Of a DNA stretch of 64,000 bases, positions 8,475 through 17,642 are shown one piece after another. Under the pieces are notes generated by a model that was not told where the DNA came from, did not search any database, and saw nothing but the letters and a program-made list of their open reading frames with translations. The stretch spans positions 1,736,001 to 1,800,000 of the forward strand of contig NZ_QPEQ01000001.1 of NCBI RefSeq assembly GCF_009455625.1. The letters are read 5' to 3'. The first letter of the stretch is position 1; every line of letters begins with the position of its first letter. This stretch comes from Paraburkholderia bonniea (GTDB taxonomy: Bacteria; Pseudomonadota; Gammaproteobacteria; Burkholderiales; Burkholderiaceae). The translations under genes and the position numbers were made by a program.

Positions 8475-9128
8475 ATGACCTTTCGCGCTCAAACGCTGGA
8501 TACTTTGACTTCCCAGGCATCGCGGGATCTTGAAGCACAGGCGCTCGGACTGGTGCCGATCGTGGTCGAAACGAGCGGTCGTGGTGAGCGTTCTTACGAC
8601 ATCTACTCACGTCTGCTCAAAGAGCGGCTGGTGTTTCTGGTCGGTGAAGTCAATGACCAGACAGCGAATCTTGTTATCGCGCAGTTGCTGTTCCTCGAAA
8701 GCGAAAATCCAGACAAGGACATCAGTCTGTATATCAACAGTCCGGGTGGCTCCGTATCGGCAGGCATGGCCATTTACGATACGATGCAGTTCATCAAGCC
8801 GGATGTATCTACCCTTTGCATGGGGCTCGCTGCAAGCATGGGCGCGTTTCTCCTGGCTGCAGGTGCTAAAGGCAAGCGATTTACATTGCCGAATGCGCGC
8901 ATCATGATTCACCAGCCGCTTGGCGGCGCACGTGGGCAAGCATCCGACATCGAGATCCAGGCCCGCGAAATTCTGTATTTGAAAGAGCGTTTGAACCAGT
9001 TGCTGTCGCAGCATACTGGGCAACCGGTTGAACGTCTGGCTCGTGATACCGACCGTGATAATTTCATGTCCGGAGATGACGCCCAGACTTATGGGCTAGT
9101 CGATCAAGTGCTGCACAAGCGTCCATGA
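8475..9128 (+). CDS. clpP: ATP-dependent Clp protease proteolytic subunit
   Basis: A 217-aa serine peptidase that forms the tetradecameric barrel used by ClpX/ClpA. The catalytic triad is Ser121 (GLAASMGAF), His146 (MIHQPLGG) and Asp195 (DTDRDNF). The N-terminal region up to about residue 24 should be processed. AAAGGA lies before the ATG. clpX follows, and the two are probably co-transcribed. Confidence 0.98.
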   Translation: MTFRAQTLDTLTSQASRDLEAQALGLVPIVVETSGRGERSYDIYSRLLKERLVFLVGEVNDQTANLVIAQLLFLESENPDKDISLYINSPGGSVSAGMAIYDTMQFIKPDVSTLCMGLAASMGAFLLAAGAKGKRFTLPNARIMIHQPLGGARGQASDIEIQAREILYLKERLNQLLSQHTGQPVERLARDTDRDNFMSGDDAQTYGLVDQVLHKRP

Positions 9129-9309
9129 TTTACCGTTGCCCCTCACGTGCAGCATGAGGGGCAACGACCAGGCAGTGAACGCAGTAATCGAAACCCGTCC
9201 TGAGCGCCTGCGGCAAACGCCGTTCCAGCTTTGTACGCCCGAATCCATCGGAAACAGGGTCGTGCAAGCGGCGTATCATGTCATTCCAGCGTCCAGAGGC
9301 TCTACATCT

Positions 9310-10581
9310 ATGGCGGACAAAAAAGGTTCCAGCAGCGAAAAGCTGCTCTATTGCTCGTTTTGCGGCAAGAGCCAGCATGAAGTCAAAAAGTTAATTGCAG
9401 GCCCGTCGGTATTTATCTGCGATGAATGCATTGATTTATGCAATGAAATCATTCGTGATGAAGTGGCCGGTGCAGGTATCGAATTGGGCCTGTCGAAGTC
9501 TGACTTGCCGAGCCCGCAGGAAATCCGCGAAATACTTGACCAGTACGTGATTGGCCAGGAACGTGCGAAGAAAATTCTCGCCGTCGCTGTGTACAACCAC
9601 TACAAGCGCCTCAAGCATCTCGACAAAAAAGATGAAATTGAGCTCTCAAAGAGCAACATCCTGCTGATCGGCCCTACCGGTTCGGGCAAGACGTTGCTGG
9701 CGCAAACCTTGGCGCGGCTGCTGAATGTGCCGTTCGTGATCGCGGACGCGACCACGCTCACCGAGGCAGGCTATGTCGGTGAAGATGTCGAGAACATCAT
9801 TCAAAAATTGCTGCAAAACTGCAATTACGAGGTCGACAAAGCTCAGCGCGGCATTGTTTACATTGATGAAATCGACAAGATCAGCCGAAAGTCAGACAAC
9901 CCATCCATAACGCGTGACGTGTCAGGCGAGGGCGTGCAACAAGCGCTCCTGAAGCTGGTTGAGGGCACGATGGCGTCAGTGCCGCCACAGGGTGGCCGCA
10001 AGCACCCTAATCAGGATTTCATCCAGGTAGACACGACCAATATTCTGTTCATCTGCGGCGGCGCTTTTGACGGTCTGGAAAAAGTGATTGTTGACCGTAC
10101 AGAAAAAACGGGTATCGGTTTTGGGGCTAGCGTAAAGAGTAAGCAGGATCGGGATGCGGGTGAGGTGTTGCGCGAAGTTGAGCCAGAAGACTTGATCAAA
10201 TTTGGCTTGATTCCGGAACTGATCGGCCGTCTGCCTGTAGTTGCAACGCTTGGCAAGCTGGATGAAGCGGCGTTGATGACGATCCTTGTCGAGCCCAAGA
10301 ATGCACTGCTCAAGCAGTACCACAAGCTCTTTGCGATGGAGCACGTCGAGCTGGAAATTCGCCCGGCCGCGCTTCAGGCTGTCGCGCGCAAGGCGATCCG
10401 GCGCAAGACGGGCGCACGCGGCTTGCGTTCAATTCTTGAGCAGGCGTTGCTGGACGTGATGTACGAGCTGCCCACGATGAAAGATGTCAGCAAAGTCATC
10501 ATTGACGAGAACGTCATTGATAGCGATGGCAAGCCACTCCTGATCTACGAAGACACACCGAAAGTAGCAGGATCAAACTAA
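9310..10581 (+). CDS. clpX: ClpX ATPase, specificity subunit of ClpXP
   Basis: A 423-aa AAA+ unfoldase. The start is set at ATG 9310 ([11 protein letters not shown]), where AGAGG lies 10 nt upstream. The frame continues upstream from TTG 9136, but family proteins begin just before the zinc domain. The zinc-binding module reads CSFC...CDEC (C-x2-C-x18-C-x2-C). Walker A is GPTGSGKT, Walker [10 protein letters not shown], and the sensor-2 region includes [12 protein letters not shown]-like loops bind ClpP, encoded 180 bp upstream. Confidence 0.98.
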   Translation: MADKKGSSSEKLLYCSFCGKSQHEVKKLIAGPSVFICDECIDLCNEIIRDEVAGAGIELGLSKSDLPSPQEIREILDQYVIGQERAKKILAVAVYNHYKRLKHLDKKDEIELSKSNILLIGPTGSGKTLLAQTLARLLNVPFVIADATTLTEAGYVGEDVENIIQKLLQNCNYEVDKAQRGIVYIDEIDKISRKSDNPSITRDVSGEGVQQALLKLVEGTMASVPPQGGRKHPNQDFIQVDTTNILFICGGAFDGLEKVIVDRTEKTGIGFGASVKSKQDRDAGEVLREVEPEDLIKFGLIPELIGRLPVVATLGKLDEAALMTILVEPKNALLKQYHKLFAMEHVELEIRPAALQAVARKAIRRKTGARGLRSILEQALLDVMYELPTMKDVSKVIIDENVIDSDGKPLLIYEDTPKVAGSN

Positions 10582-10600
10582 CCGGCTTTTTCAGCTCCGC

Positions 10601-10635
10601 AAAAAAGCCGTTCATGGCGACGTGAACGGCTTTTT
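10601..10635 (+). terminator. Terminator after clpX
   Basis: AAAAAAGCCGTTCA (10601-10614) pairs with TGAACGGCTTTTT (10623-10635) around an 8-nt loop. It separates clpPX from lon. Confidence 0.88.
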
Positions 10636-10761
10636 CGTTTATCTTGTATTCAGAACGGGTTCTTTCGGGGGGCACTGTACTTTTCCCACACGCACAGGCT
10701 TGCAATCGTTTCAGCAGGCCTCACTTATCGAACGAACTGATTCCACTCATGGGGAAATGAA

Positions 10762-13185
10762 ATGTCAGGAACCCAACTCCTTCCTCCGGAACAAATTACG
10801 CTTCCGCTGCTCCCGCTGCGTGATGTCGTAGTGTTTCCACACATGGTGATCCCGCTTTTCGTTGGGCGCCCGAAATCAATCAAGGCGCTCGAGGCGGCGA
10901 TGGAGGGTGGCAAGCACATCATGCTTGTCGCACAAAAAACCGCGGCGAAAGACGAGCCCACTGAAAAAGACATGTATGAAGTAGGGTGTATCGCCAACAT
11001 CCTGCAAATGCTGAAGCTGCCCGATGGTACGGTAAAGGTGCTGGTAGAAGGTCTTCAGCGCGCCAGGACAGTTTCGATCGAAGAGCAGGAAACGCAATTT
11101 TCCTGCGATGTCGTGCCACTCGAACCCGACCATGCTGATAACGCTGAAACCGAAGCGCTACGCCGCGCCATCGTGTCCCAGTTCGATCAGTATGTGAAGC
11201 TGAACAAGAAAATCCCCCCAGAAATTCTGACTTCGCTCTCCGGCATCGACGAAGCCGGGCGCTTGGCCGATACCATCGCCGCGCACCTGCCGCTCAAAAT
11301 CGATCAGAAGCAACACATCCTTGAAATGCTTCCGGTTATCGAACGGCTTGAGCATCTGCTCGCACGCCTCGAAGCGGAAATTGACATTCTCCAGGTGGAA
11401 AAGCGTATCCGTGGGCGCGTCAAACGCCAGATGGAAAAGAGTCAGCGTGAGTACTATCTGAACGAGCAGGTCAAGGCGATCCAGAAAGAGCTGGGCGAGG
11501 GTGAGGAAGGTGCCGATCTCGAAGAACTCGAAAAGCGCATCACGGCTGCCCGCATGCCGAAGGAAGCCAGGAAAAAGGCTGACGCCGAGCTGAAAAAGCT
11601 CAAGCTGATGTCGCCCATGTCGGCTGAAGCCACTGTCGTGCGTAACTACATTGATACGCTGATCGGTTTGCCATGGCGCAAAAAGAGCAAGGTCAATAAC
11701 GACTTGCCGAATGCCGAGCGTGTTCTCGATGAAGACCACTTTGGTCTTGAAAAGGTGAAGGAACGCATTCTCGAGTATCTCGCGGTGCAACAACGGGTGG
11801 ACAAGGTTAAAGCCCCGATTCTCTGCCTCGTTGGGCCGCCAGGCGTGGGTAAGACTTCGCTGGGGCAGTCCATCGCCCGTGCGACGAACCGTAAGTTCGT
11901 GCGGATGGCGCTGGGTGGGGTGCGCGACGAAGCAGAAATTCGTGGCCATCGCCGGACGTATATCGGGTCGATGCCAGGCAAGATTTTGCAAAGCCTGGCC
12001 AAGGTTGGTGTGCGGAACCCACTGTTTTTGCTCGACGAAGTCGACAAAATGGGAATGGATTTCCGCGGCGACCCGTCGTCGGCATTGCTCGAAGTGCTTG
12101 ATCCTGAGCAAAACCATACGTTTGCCGATCACTATGTCGAGGTCGATTTCGATCTGTCGGATGTGATGTTCGTGGCGACGTCGAACTCGCTGAATATCCC
12201 GCCGCCATTGCTCGACCGGATGGAGGTGATCCGTCTGTCGGGTTACACGGAAGACGAGAAAGTCAGCATTGCGCAACGCTATCTGTTGCCCAAGCAGAAA
12301 AAGAACAACGGTCTCAAGCAGGGCGAGATCGAAGTTTCGGAAGATGCGATCCGCGACATCATTCGTTATTACACGCGCGAAGCGGGCGTCCGTTCGCTTG
12401 AGCGTGAAATTTCGAAGATTTGCCGCAAGGTTGTGAAGATGCTGTTGCTGAAGAAGGCTGAAGGTGCAGTCAAGGTTGACGGCAGCACCCTCGATACTTT
12501 CCTCGGCGTGCGCAAGTATGACTTCGGTCTGGCGGCCAAAGAGAATCAGGTTGGTCAGGTAACCGGTCTTGCGTGGACAGAAGTGGGCGGCGATCTGCTG
12601 ACCATCGAAGCCGCTGTTATGCCAGGCAAGGGCAACGTGATTCGTACCGGTTCGCTGGGTGACGTGATGAAAGAGTCGGTTGAAGCGGCTCGTTCGGTGG
12701 TGCGTTCACGCTCGCGTCGGGTTGGCGTCAAGGATGAGGCTTTCGAAAAGCAGGATATTCACATTCACGTGCCAGAAGGGGCGACACCCAAAGACGGTCC
12801 TTCAGCCGGGATTGCGATGACTACGGCTCTGGTGTCTGTGCTGACGGGTATTCCTGTCCGGGCGGATGTTGCGATGACCGGCGAAATCACGTTGCGCGGT
12901 GAGGTTCTGCCTATTGGTGGCCTGAAAGAAAAGCTGCTGGCAGCTCATCGTGGCGGTATCAAGCTCGTGTTGATTCCGGAAGAAAACGTCAAGGATCTGA
13001 CGGAAATTCCGGATAACGTGAAAAATGCGATCGAAATCGTTCCGGTTCGCTGGATCGACAAGGTGCTGGAACTCGCGCTTGAACGTGTACCTTCGCCGCT
13101 GCCAGATGAAGAACCCAAGGCACCGGCTGCTGCAGTGGTTGAACCAGCAAAAGAGGCTGCCGCAACCGAAGTCGTCAAGCATTAA
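10762..13185 (+). CDS. lon: ATP-dependent protease Lon
   Basis: An 807-aa LonA. The N-terminal substrate-binding domain ([23 protein letters not shown]) and a long coiled coil (residues about 210-290) precede the AAA+ module with Walker [10 protein letters not shown] and Walker [11 protein letters not shown]. The C-terminal peptidase has the Ser681/Lys724 dyad in DGPSAG and GGLKEK. It degrades misfolded and regulatory proteins in the cytoplasm. GGGGAAATGAA precedes the ATG. I see no convincing sigma-32 promoter in the 125-bp gap upstream. The last 25 residues are Ala/Pro/Glu-rich, a common variable tail. Confidence 0.98.
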   Translation: MSGTQLLPPEQITLPLLPLRDVVVFPHMVIPLFVGRPKSIKALEAAMEGGKHIMLVAQKTAAKDEPTEKDMYEVGCIANILQMLKLPDGTVKVLVEGLQRARTVSIEEQETQFSCDVVPLEPDHADNAETEALRRAIVSQFDQYVKLNKKIPPEILTSLSGIDEAGRLADTIAAHLPLKIDQKQHILEMLPVIERLEHLLARLEAEIDILQVEKRIRGRVKRQMEKSQREYYLNEQVKAIQKELGEGEEGADLEELEKRITAARMPKEARKKADAELKKLKLMSPMSAEATVVRNYIDTLIGLPWRKKSKVNNDLPNAERVLDEDHFGLEKVKERILEYLAVQQRVDKVKAPILCLVGPPGVGKTSLGQSIARATNRKFVRMALGGVRDEAEIRGHRRTYIGSMPGKILQSLAKVGVRNPLFLLDEVDKMGMDFRGDPSSALLEVLDPEQNHTFADHYVEVDFDLSDVMFVATSNSLNIPPPLLDRMEVIRLSGYTEDEKVSIAQRYLLPKQKKNNGLKQGEIEVSEDAIRDIIRYYTREAGVRSLEREISKICRKVVKMLLLKKAEGAVKVDGSTLDTFLGVRKYDFGLAAKENQVGQVTGLAWTEVGGDLLTIEAAVMPGKGNVIRTGSLGDVMKESVEAARSVVRSRSRRVGVKDEAFEKQDIHIHVPEGATPKDGPSAGIAMTTALVSVLTGIPVRADVAMTGEITLRGEVLPIGGLKEKLLAAHRGGIKLVLIPEENVKDLTEIPDNVKNAIEIVPVRWIDKVLELALERVPSPLPDEEPKAPAAAVVEPAKEAAATEVVKH

Positions 13186-13219
13186 TCCAGGCATTAACAA
13201 CGAGTTATCTGGATGACCT

Positions 13220-13249
13220 AACCCGCAGCTTCGTCTGCGGGTTTTTTTT
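13220..13249 (+). terminator. Terminator of lon
   Basis: CCCGCAG (13222-13228) pairs with CTGCGGG (13235-13241) around CTTCGT, followed by eight T (13242-13249). The next base begins the intron-like relic. Confidence 0.92.
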
Positions 13250-13462
13250 GTGTGCCGAGCATGGGCGCACTCTAGTGGATGCAAGTCCCACCGCGAGTTG
13301 ATCATAGCGACCGCGCCATTAAACGCGTGCGGACCATTGCATACTTCGACCGTCTCGGCGTGCCTCGCCTCTCATAACCTCAACTTTCTGAACCGCCCGG
13401 TGCGGCCCCGCATGCCGGGTGATGGCAGAGGCGCAGTCACAGATGATGGCCCCTATGCCGCT
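13250..13462 (+). mobile_element. Degenerate group IIC intron-like relic
   Basis: Directly after the T-run of the lon terminator the sequence begins GTGTG, matching the group II 5' consensus GUGYG. Near the far end, 13392-13423 folds like domain V: about ten lower pairs including a CGC at 13394-13396, a two-base AT bulge (13412-13413), and a short GC upper helix. It is followed by a domain VI-like stem, GGCAGAGG (13424-13431) with CCTATGCC (13452-13459). Insertion just 3' of intrinsic terminators is typical of class C introns. At about 210 bp it lacks room for domain I-IV and for any reverse transcriptase, so it would be a deletion remnant. Based on manual folding and recalled family features only. 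Confidence 0.55.
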
Positions 13463-13507
13463 CCAAAATTTCGCTGAATCAGGCTCGGCATGCTTGATGA
13501 GCGTTGC

Positions 13508-13536
13508 TTGACACCCGGGTTTCGGCCAATTCTAAT
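13508..13536 (+). promoter_or_regulatory. Sigma-70 promoter of hupB
   Basis: A perfect TTGACA (13508-13513), a 17-bp spacer, then TCTAAT (13531-13536). It lies 112 bp before the hupB ATG and fits a strongly expressed nucleoid protein gene. Confidence 0.8.
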
Positions 13537-13647
13537 GAGGCGCTTTGCGGGCTTGCGGTACGTGATAACGCATCCGGCCGCTGGGATTTTGGCCTCGCTG
13601 GCACAGGCTCACCGTTGTTCCATTCAATGACGTTTTTGGGGGCTGGA

Positions 13648-13920
13648 ATGAATAAAACAGAACTGGTTAACCACATTGCACAGCAAGCCGAAATATCAAA
13701 AGCTGCCGCGGGCCGTGCGCTGGATGCAGTCATTGGCGGTGTCAAAAGTACGCTGAAAAAGGGCGGGTCGGTTACGGTAGTCGGTTTCGGTACGTTTGCA
13801 GTGAGCAAACGCACCGCTCGAATCGGACGCAATCCACGCACGGGAGCCGAGGTCAAAATTAATGCCGCTGCCGTTCCTAAATTTAGGGCTGGTAAAGCGC
13901 TAAAAGATGCATTAAACTAG
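13648..13920 (+). CDS. hupB: DNA-binding protein HU
   Basis: A 90-aa histone-like protein starting at ATG 13648. The helical dimerisation part ([28 protein letters not shown]) precedes the DNA-binding arm with the family signature [21 protein letters not shown]. The frame is open for 48 codons upstream, but that part overlaps the promoter and is not HU. Position after lon is the same as in E. coli, where ppiD comes next. Here two tRNAs and a secretion operon intervene. Confidence 0.97.
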   Translation: MNKTELVNHIAQQAEISKAAAGRALDAVIGGVKSTLKKGGSVTVVGFGTFAVSKRTARIGRNPRTGAEVKINAAAVPKFRAGKALKDALN

Positions 13921-13980
13921 CAGGCTTGCTGGTTGCGAAAGCCGCCAGCAATCAAGCACCAAAAAGTCGAGTCGTGGAGC

Positions 13981-14056
13981 GGGTGCTTAGCTCAGTTGGT
14001 AGAGCGGCGCCCTTACAAGGCGTAGGTCGGGAGTTCGAGCCTCTCAGCACCCACCA
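13981..14056 (+). tRNA. tRNA-Val (anticodon TAC)
   Basis: A 76-nt cloverleaf. Acceptor GGGTGCT (13981-13987) pairs with AGCACCC (14046-14052). The anticodon loop CTTACAA gives TAC, the T-loop is GTTCGAGCC, and CCA is encoded (14054-14056). Confidence 0.96.
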
Positions 14057-14078
14057 GTTCCAGATTCGCAGGTAATAA

Positions 14079-14155
14079 GGAGTGGTAGTTCAGTCGGTTA
14101 GAATACCGGCCTGTCACGCCGGGGGTCGCGGGTTCGAGTCCCGTCCGCTCCGCCA
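14079..14155 (+). tRNA. tRNA-Asp (anticodon GTC)
   Basis: A 77-nt cloverleaf. Acceptor GGAGTGG (14079-14085) pairs with CCGCTCC (14145-14151, one G-U pair). The loop CTGTCAC gives anticodon GTC, the discriminator is G, and CCA is encoded (14153-14155). It is 22 nt after tRNA-Val, so the two are probably co-transcribed. Confidence 0.96.
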
Positions 14156-14157
14156 GA

Positions 14158-14193
14158 CAAAAAAGCCCGTTGATTTTTCAACGGGCTTTTTTT
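14158..14193 (+). terminator. Bidirectional terminator after tRNA-Asp
   Basis: GCCCGTTGA (14165-14173) pairs with TCAACGGGC (14178-14186), with A-run before and seven T after. It ends the tRNA transcript and, on the minus strand, the secretion operon that stops at 14266. Confidence 0.9.
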
Positions 14194-14265
14194 ATGGTGC
14201 CTGATTTTTATCTGGACTCGTATCCGAATCCAGTTCCAGTTTCCATACTCCTCGTCCTGACGCTA

Positions 14266-15537
14266 CTAGCGCTCCCGCAGCGCTTCTTTGCTCTTGTTAA
14301 ACGGCTTGATCAGATAATCCAGCACGGTTTTCTGTCCGGTGTGGATATCCACCGAGGCAATCATCCCTGGCACGATGGAAAAGCGCTGGCCTGCCTTGTT
14401 GCTCAGGTGGTCAGCGTCGGTGCGGATATACACCCGGTAGTAATAGCTGTCGCGCTTTACGTCGTCCTGGATGGTATCCGGCGAAATGGTGACCACGTGC
14501 CCCGGCAGGCCACCGTAGATTGAATAATCGTAGGCGGTGATTTTCACGCTCGCAGCCTGGCCTGGGTGAATGAATGCGACGTCGCGTGGGGCGATGCGCG
14601 CTTCGATGAGCAACTTGTCGCCCAGCGGCACGATCTCCATCAGCTTGCCATTCGGTGGCACCACGCCACCCACCGTAGTAACCGCAATATCTTTCACTAC
14701 GCCACGGACTGGCGAGGTAAAAGTCAGCCGGGTTAACGAGTCATTGCGGCCGCGTGTCACCGAGCGTTGCGACTCGATCTCGGCATTCGCGCGCGCCAGA
14801 TCTTCACGTGCCTTGACCAGATACTGGGTGCGCAAATCCGTGGCTTTGCTTTCGAGTTCGTTGGCCTGACGTTCAAGGCGCAGCACTTCGACATCGCTAG
14901 CCGCGCCTCGTGCTACCAGCGGCCGGGTCAATGCCAGCTCACGCCGCACCAGCGACAATGCCTGGCCGATCCCGCTCAGGCTGCGGGCGAGGCTGTCGCG
15001 CCGCGACTGGTACAACGCGGTTTCGCTGCGGACAAGGTCGGCATCTTCCTGCACCTCTGGCGGAAACACTAACGGCGTGTGATTCACTTCGGCTGATAGC
15101 CTGGCTGCCATCGCCTGCGCGGCACGCATTTTTGAGGCGCTTTCGCCGACGGCCGCTTCGTTGCGGGTGCGGTCCATCTGGGCGAGCACTTGCCCCGCCT
15201 GAACGATATCGCCCTCCCGAACCTTGAGCTGAACCAGGATGCCGCCTTCGAGCGACTGGATCACCTGTTCTTTCGACGAAGGCACGACTTTGCCGGTTCC
15301 GGCTGAAACCTCTTCGAGCCGGGCTTGCCAGGCCCACAGCAAAAACGCAAGCAGCAGCGCGCTAATCAACCACACGATCAGAGCCGAACGAGGCAGTGGG
15401 TCACTGGGTGGCCGCATCCTGGCGGTGCCCGCTGTAGCAGAAGCAGACGCTGGAGCGGTGGCCTCAGACGTAGCAGGGCGCTGCGTGGTGACGCTTGCTG
15501 TGATGGTGTGGGCTGAGTCCTGCTGGGTTGAAGTCAT
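14266..15537 (-). CDS. Type I secretion membrane fusion protein (HlyD family)
   Basis: A 423-aa periplasmic adaptor linking the inner-membrane ABC exporter to the TolC-like channel. A low-complexity Ala/Thr-rich cytoplasmic N-terminus is followed by one TM helix (about residues 52-72, IVWLISALLLAFLLWAWQA). Next come a lipoyl/barrel segment (GGILVQLKVREGDIVQAGQVLAQMD), a long coiled coil, and a C-terminal beta domain (PVRGVVKDIAVTTVGGVVPP, LLIEARIAPRDVAFIHPGQ). The start overlaps the ABC gene stop by 4 bp (ATGA), showing tight coupling. It is the last gene of the adhesin operon. Confidence 0.94.
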   Translation of the reverse strand: MTSTQQDSAHTITASVTTQRPATSEATAPASASATAGTARMRPPSDPLPRSALIVWLISALLLAFLLWAWQARLEEVSAGTGKVVPSSKEQVIQSLEGGILVQLKVREGDIVQAGQVLAQMDRTRNEAAVGESASKMRAAQAMAARLSAEVNHTPLVFPPEVQEDADLVRSETALYQSRRDSLARSLSGIGQALSLVRRELALTRPLVARGAASDVEVLRLERQANELESKATDLRTQYLVKAREDLARANAEIESQRSVTRGRNDSLTRLTFTSPVRGVVKDIAVTTVGGVVPPNGKLMEIVPLGDKLLIEARIAPRDVAFIHPGQAASVKITAYDYSIYGGLPGHVVTISPDTIQDDVKRDSYYYRVYIRTDADHLSNKAGQRFSIVPGMIASVDIHTGQKTVLDYLIKPFNKSKEALRER

Positions 15538-17642
15538 GCGGCAAGCTCTCCGAGCACCTGTTCTTTCGGGCCATCCATGATGATGGTGCCTTCATCAATC
15601 ACGATAATTCTGTCGACCCATTTCAGTACTGCCATGCGATGTGTGGCTACCACCAGCGTGCGGGAGGGCAGCCAGTTGTGGATCGCGTCAATCACGTGGC
15701 GCTCGGTTGTGTCGTCGAAGCCTGCAGTTGGTTCGTCAAGCAGCACAATCGACGACTCACGAAGCAGTGTGCGGGCCAGCAGCAGCGCTTGCCGCTGACC
15801 TCCTGACAAACCTTGGCCGCCTTCGCGCACGACGGCGTCGAGCCCTTCCGCGCGGGAGCGGACAAAAGCCGCTGCGCCCGCCATTTCCAGCGCGCGCAGC
15901 ACCTGTTCGTCGGATGCCTGCGGCATGCCCATTAGCACGTTGTCACGCAGCGTGCCGTGGAATAAAAACGCATGCTGGGTTAGCAGGCTCATGTCGCGCC
16001 GTAGGTCGGCGGGGTCGATCAGGCCGAGCGTCACGCCATCCAGCGCAATGCCTCCTTGCTGCGGTATTTGCAGCCCCGCCAGCACTTGCAGCAAGGTCGA
16101 TTTGCCTGCGCCCATACGCCCCAGGACGGCGACTTTTTCACCTGCCTGAAGTTTCAGTGTGGCAATAGAGAGCGCTGGCTGGGGGTCGCTTTTGTCATAA
16201 CGGAACTGCACCGCTGAGAGCGTGTAAGCGCCGTGCAGCGCAGCCTTGTGCACCCGGTGCGCATGCTCGGGTTGATCGACCGGCTGGCGCATCAGTTCGT
16301 CTAGCCCTTTGCGCGCGACCTTCGCCTGTTGCCAGCGCGAGAAAAATCCGGATACCTGAGACAACGGTCCAATCATGCGAGACGAGAGGATTGAGGTTCC
16401 CACCAGCGCACCGGTCGTCATCTCGCCTTTCATCACCAGATAGCTGCCTACCAGCAGTACTACGGCGTAGACGATGCTTTGCACCTCTTGCGTCCAGGTC
16501 ATCAGCAGGCTGGTCAGAAGCCGCTGACGCATGCTGATGCCGGCGCTGACCCGGTTGACCTGGTTCCACTGGCTTTCGAAACGGGCTTCGGCGCGCAGCA
16601 GTTTGATGTCTTCGATGCCTTGCACCGCTTCGACCAGCATCGCATTGCGTAGCGCTGCCTCACGCAAACCGGCGCTCGAAAGCCGCGCCAGCGGGCGCTG
16701 GATCAGCAGCCCCGGAATGATGAGTAGTGGCACGGCTGCCAGCACCACTAGCGCGAGCGGCCCGCCCACCAGCCACAGCATCACCAGAAACAGCAGGAAG
16801 AACGGCAGATCAGCCAGCGCATTGATGGCGGTGGAGCTCAGCAGCTCTCGCACCTGTTCCAGCTCGCGGATCTGTGCGATAAACGAGCCGGTCGATTTCG
16901 GCCGGGCCTCGTTGCGCAATCGCAGCGCATGGCCAAACACCACATCGGAGAGCGCGAGGTCGGCGCGTTTGCCCACGGTGTCGGTGAGATGGGTGCGGGC
17001 CACACGGAGCGAAAACTCAAACACGATCGCCAGAATCACCCCGGCAAACAGCACCCAGAGGGTCGACTCCGATTGCGATGGCACGACCCGGTCGTACACC
17101 TGCATCGAAAAAATCACGCCTGAGAGTGCCAGCAAGTTGGCGAATAACGAGGCGGCGATGATGTCGCCGCAGCGGCGCCAGTCGCGCAACACGATCTGCC
17201 AGAACCAGTTCTTCTGGTACGGCTTGATGTAATCGTCGACCCGGGCATCCGGCACTGCGCTTTGCGGTTTCAGCAGCAGCACGCGGGTAGTGCGCTGGCG
17301 TAATTCGGCGATGGGCAGGTCGGTCTCCAGCCCAAGATCCTGGCTGAACAGCACCCCGGCGCGCCCGGTGTCATCCATCGTGCGCACCACGCCGACCTGG
17401 CCATCGGCAAATTCGATTAACAGCGGCAGACGCCACGGGTTTAGCCAGTCGTCGCTCAGCGGCACTTCGCGCAGCGCGAGTCCAAGCTGGCGCGCCATGG
17501 GTTCCAGCAGCGTGTCGAGTGGCATGCCGCGCTCCCACGCCAGCGCGACGCGCACGTTTTCGGCGGAAGCACTGAGACGGTAATGCCGGGCGACGACCAG
17601 CATCGCCTCCAGCCATGAGGTGTAGGGCAGTGGTGAGGTCAT
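15534..17642 (-). CDS. Type I secretion ABC permease/ATPase (LapB/RtxB-like)
   Basis: A 702-aa exporter. The N-terminal about 130 residues form a C39-like domain without the catalytic Cys (TSWLEAMLVVARHYR), as in exporters of large adhesins that bind but do not cut substrate. Six TM helices span about 160-430. The nucleotide-binding domain has Walker A GRMGAGKST, signature LSGGQRQALLLAR, Walker B SIVLLDEPTAGFD and an H-loop ATHR. It overlaps the TolC gene stop by 4 bp and the HlyD gene start by 4 bp. The neighbouring giant protein is the expected cargo. Confidence 0.95.
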   Translation of the reverse strand: MTSPLPYTSWLEAMLVVARHYRLSASAENVRVALAWERGMPLDTLLEPMARQLGLALREVPLSDDWLNPWRLPLLIEFADGQVGVVRTMDDTGRAGVLFSQDLGLETDLPIAELRQRTTRVLLLKPQSAVPDARVDDYIKPYQKNWFWQIVLRDWRRCGDIIAASLFANLLALSGVIFSMQVYDRVVPSQSESTLWVLFAGVILAIVFEFSLRVARTHLTDTVGKRADLALSDVVFGHALRLRNEARPKSTGSFIAQIRELEQVRELLSSTAINALADLPFFLLFLVMLWLVGGPLALVVLAAVPLLIIPGLLIQRPLARLSSAGLREAALRNAMLVEAVQGIEDIKLLRAEARFESQWNQVNRVSAGISMRQRLLTSLLMTWTQEVQSIVYAVVLLVGSYLVMKGEMTTGALVGTSILSSRMIGPLSQVSGFFSRWQQAKVARKGLDELMRQPVDQPEHAHRVHKAALHGAYTLSAVQFRYDKSDPQPALSIATLKLQAGEKVAVLGRMGAGKSTLLQVLAGLQIPQQGGIALDGVTLGLIDPADLRRDMSLLTQHAFLFHGTLRDNVLMGMPQASDEQVLRALEMAGAAAFVRSRAEGLDAVVREGGQGLSGGQRQALLLARTLLRESSIVLLDEPTAGFDDTTERHVIDAIHNWLPSRTLVVATHRMAVLKWVDRIIVIDEGTIIMDGPKEQVLGELAA

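Noticed and set aside
10640..10761. Sigma-32 heat-shock promoter before lon
   Set aside because: No convincing CTTGAA/CCCAT pair with correct spacing could be found by eye.
11158..12276. Long open frame antisense to lon
   Set aside because: No ribosome-binding site, no recognisable motif, and full overlap with the conserved AAA+ region of Lon.
16531..17232. Plus-strand frame inside the ABC exporter gene
   Set aside because: Antisense shadow. The minus strand encodes the transmembrane region of a recognisable exporter.
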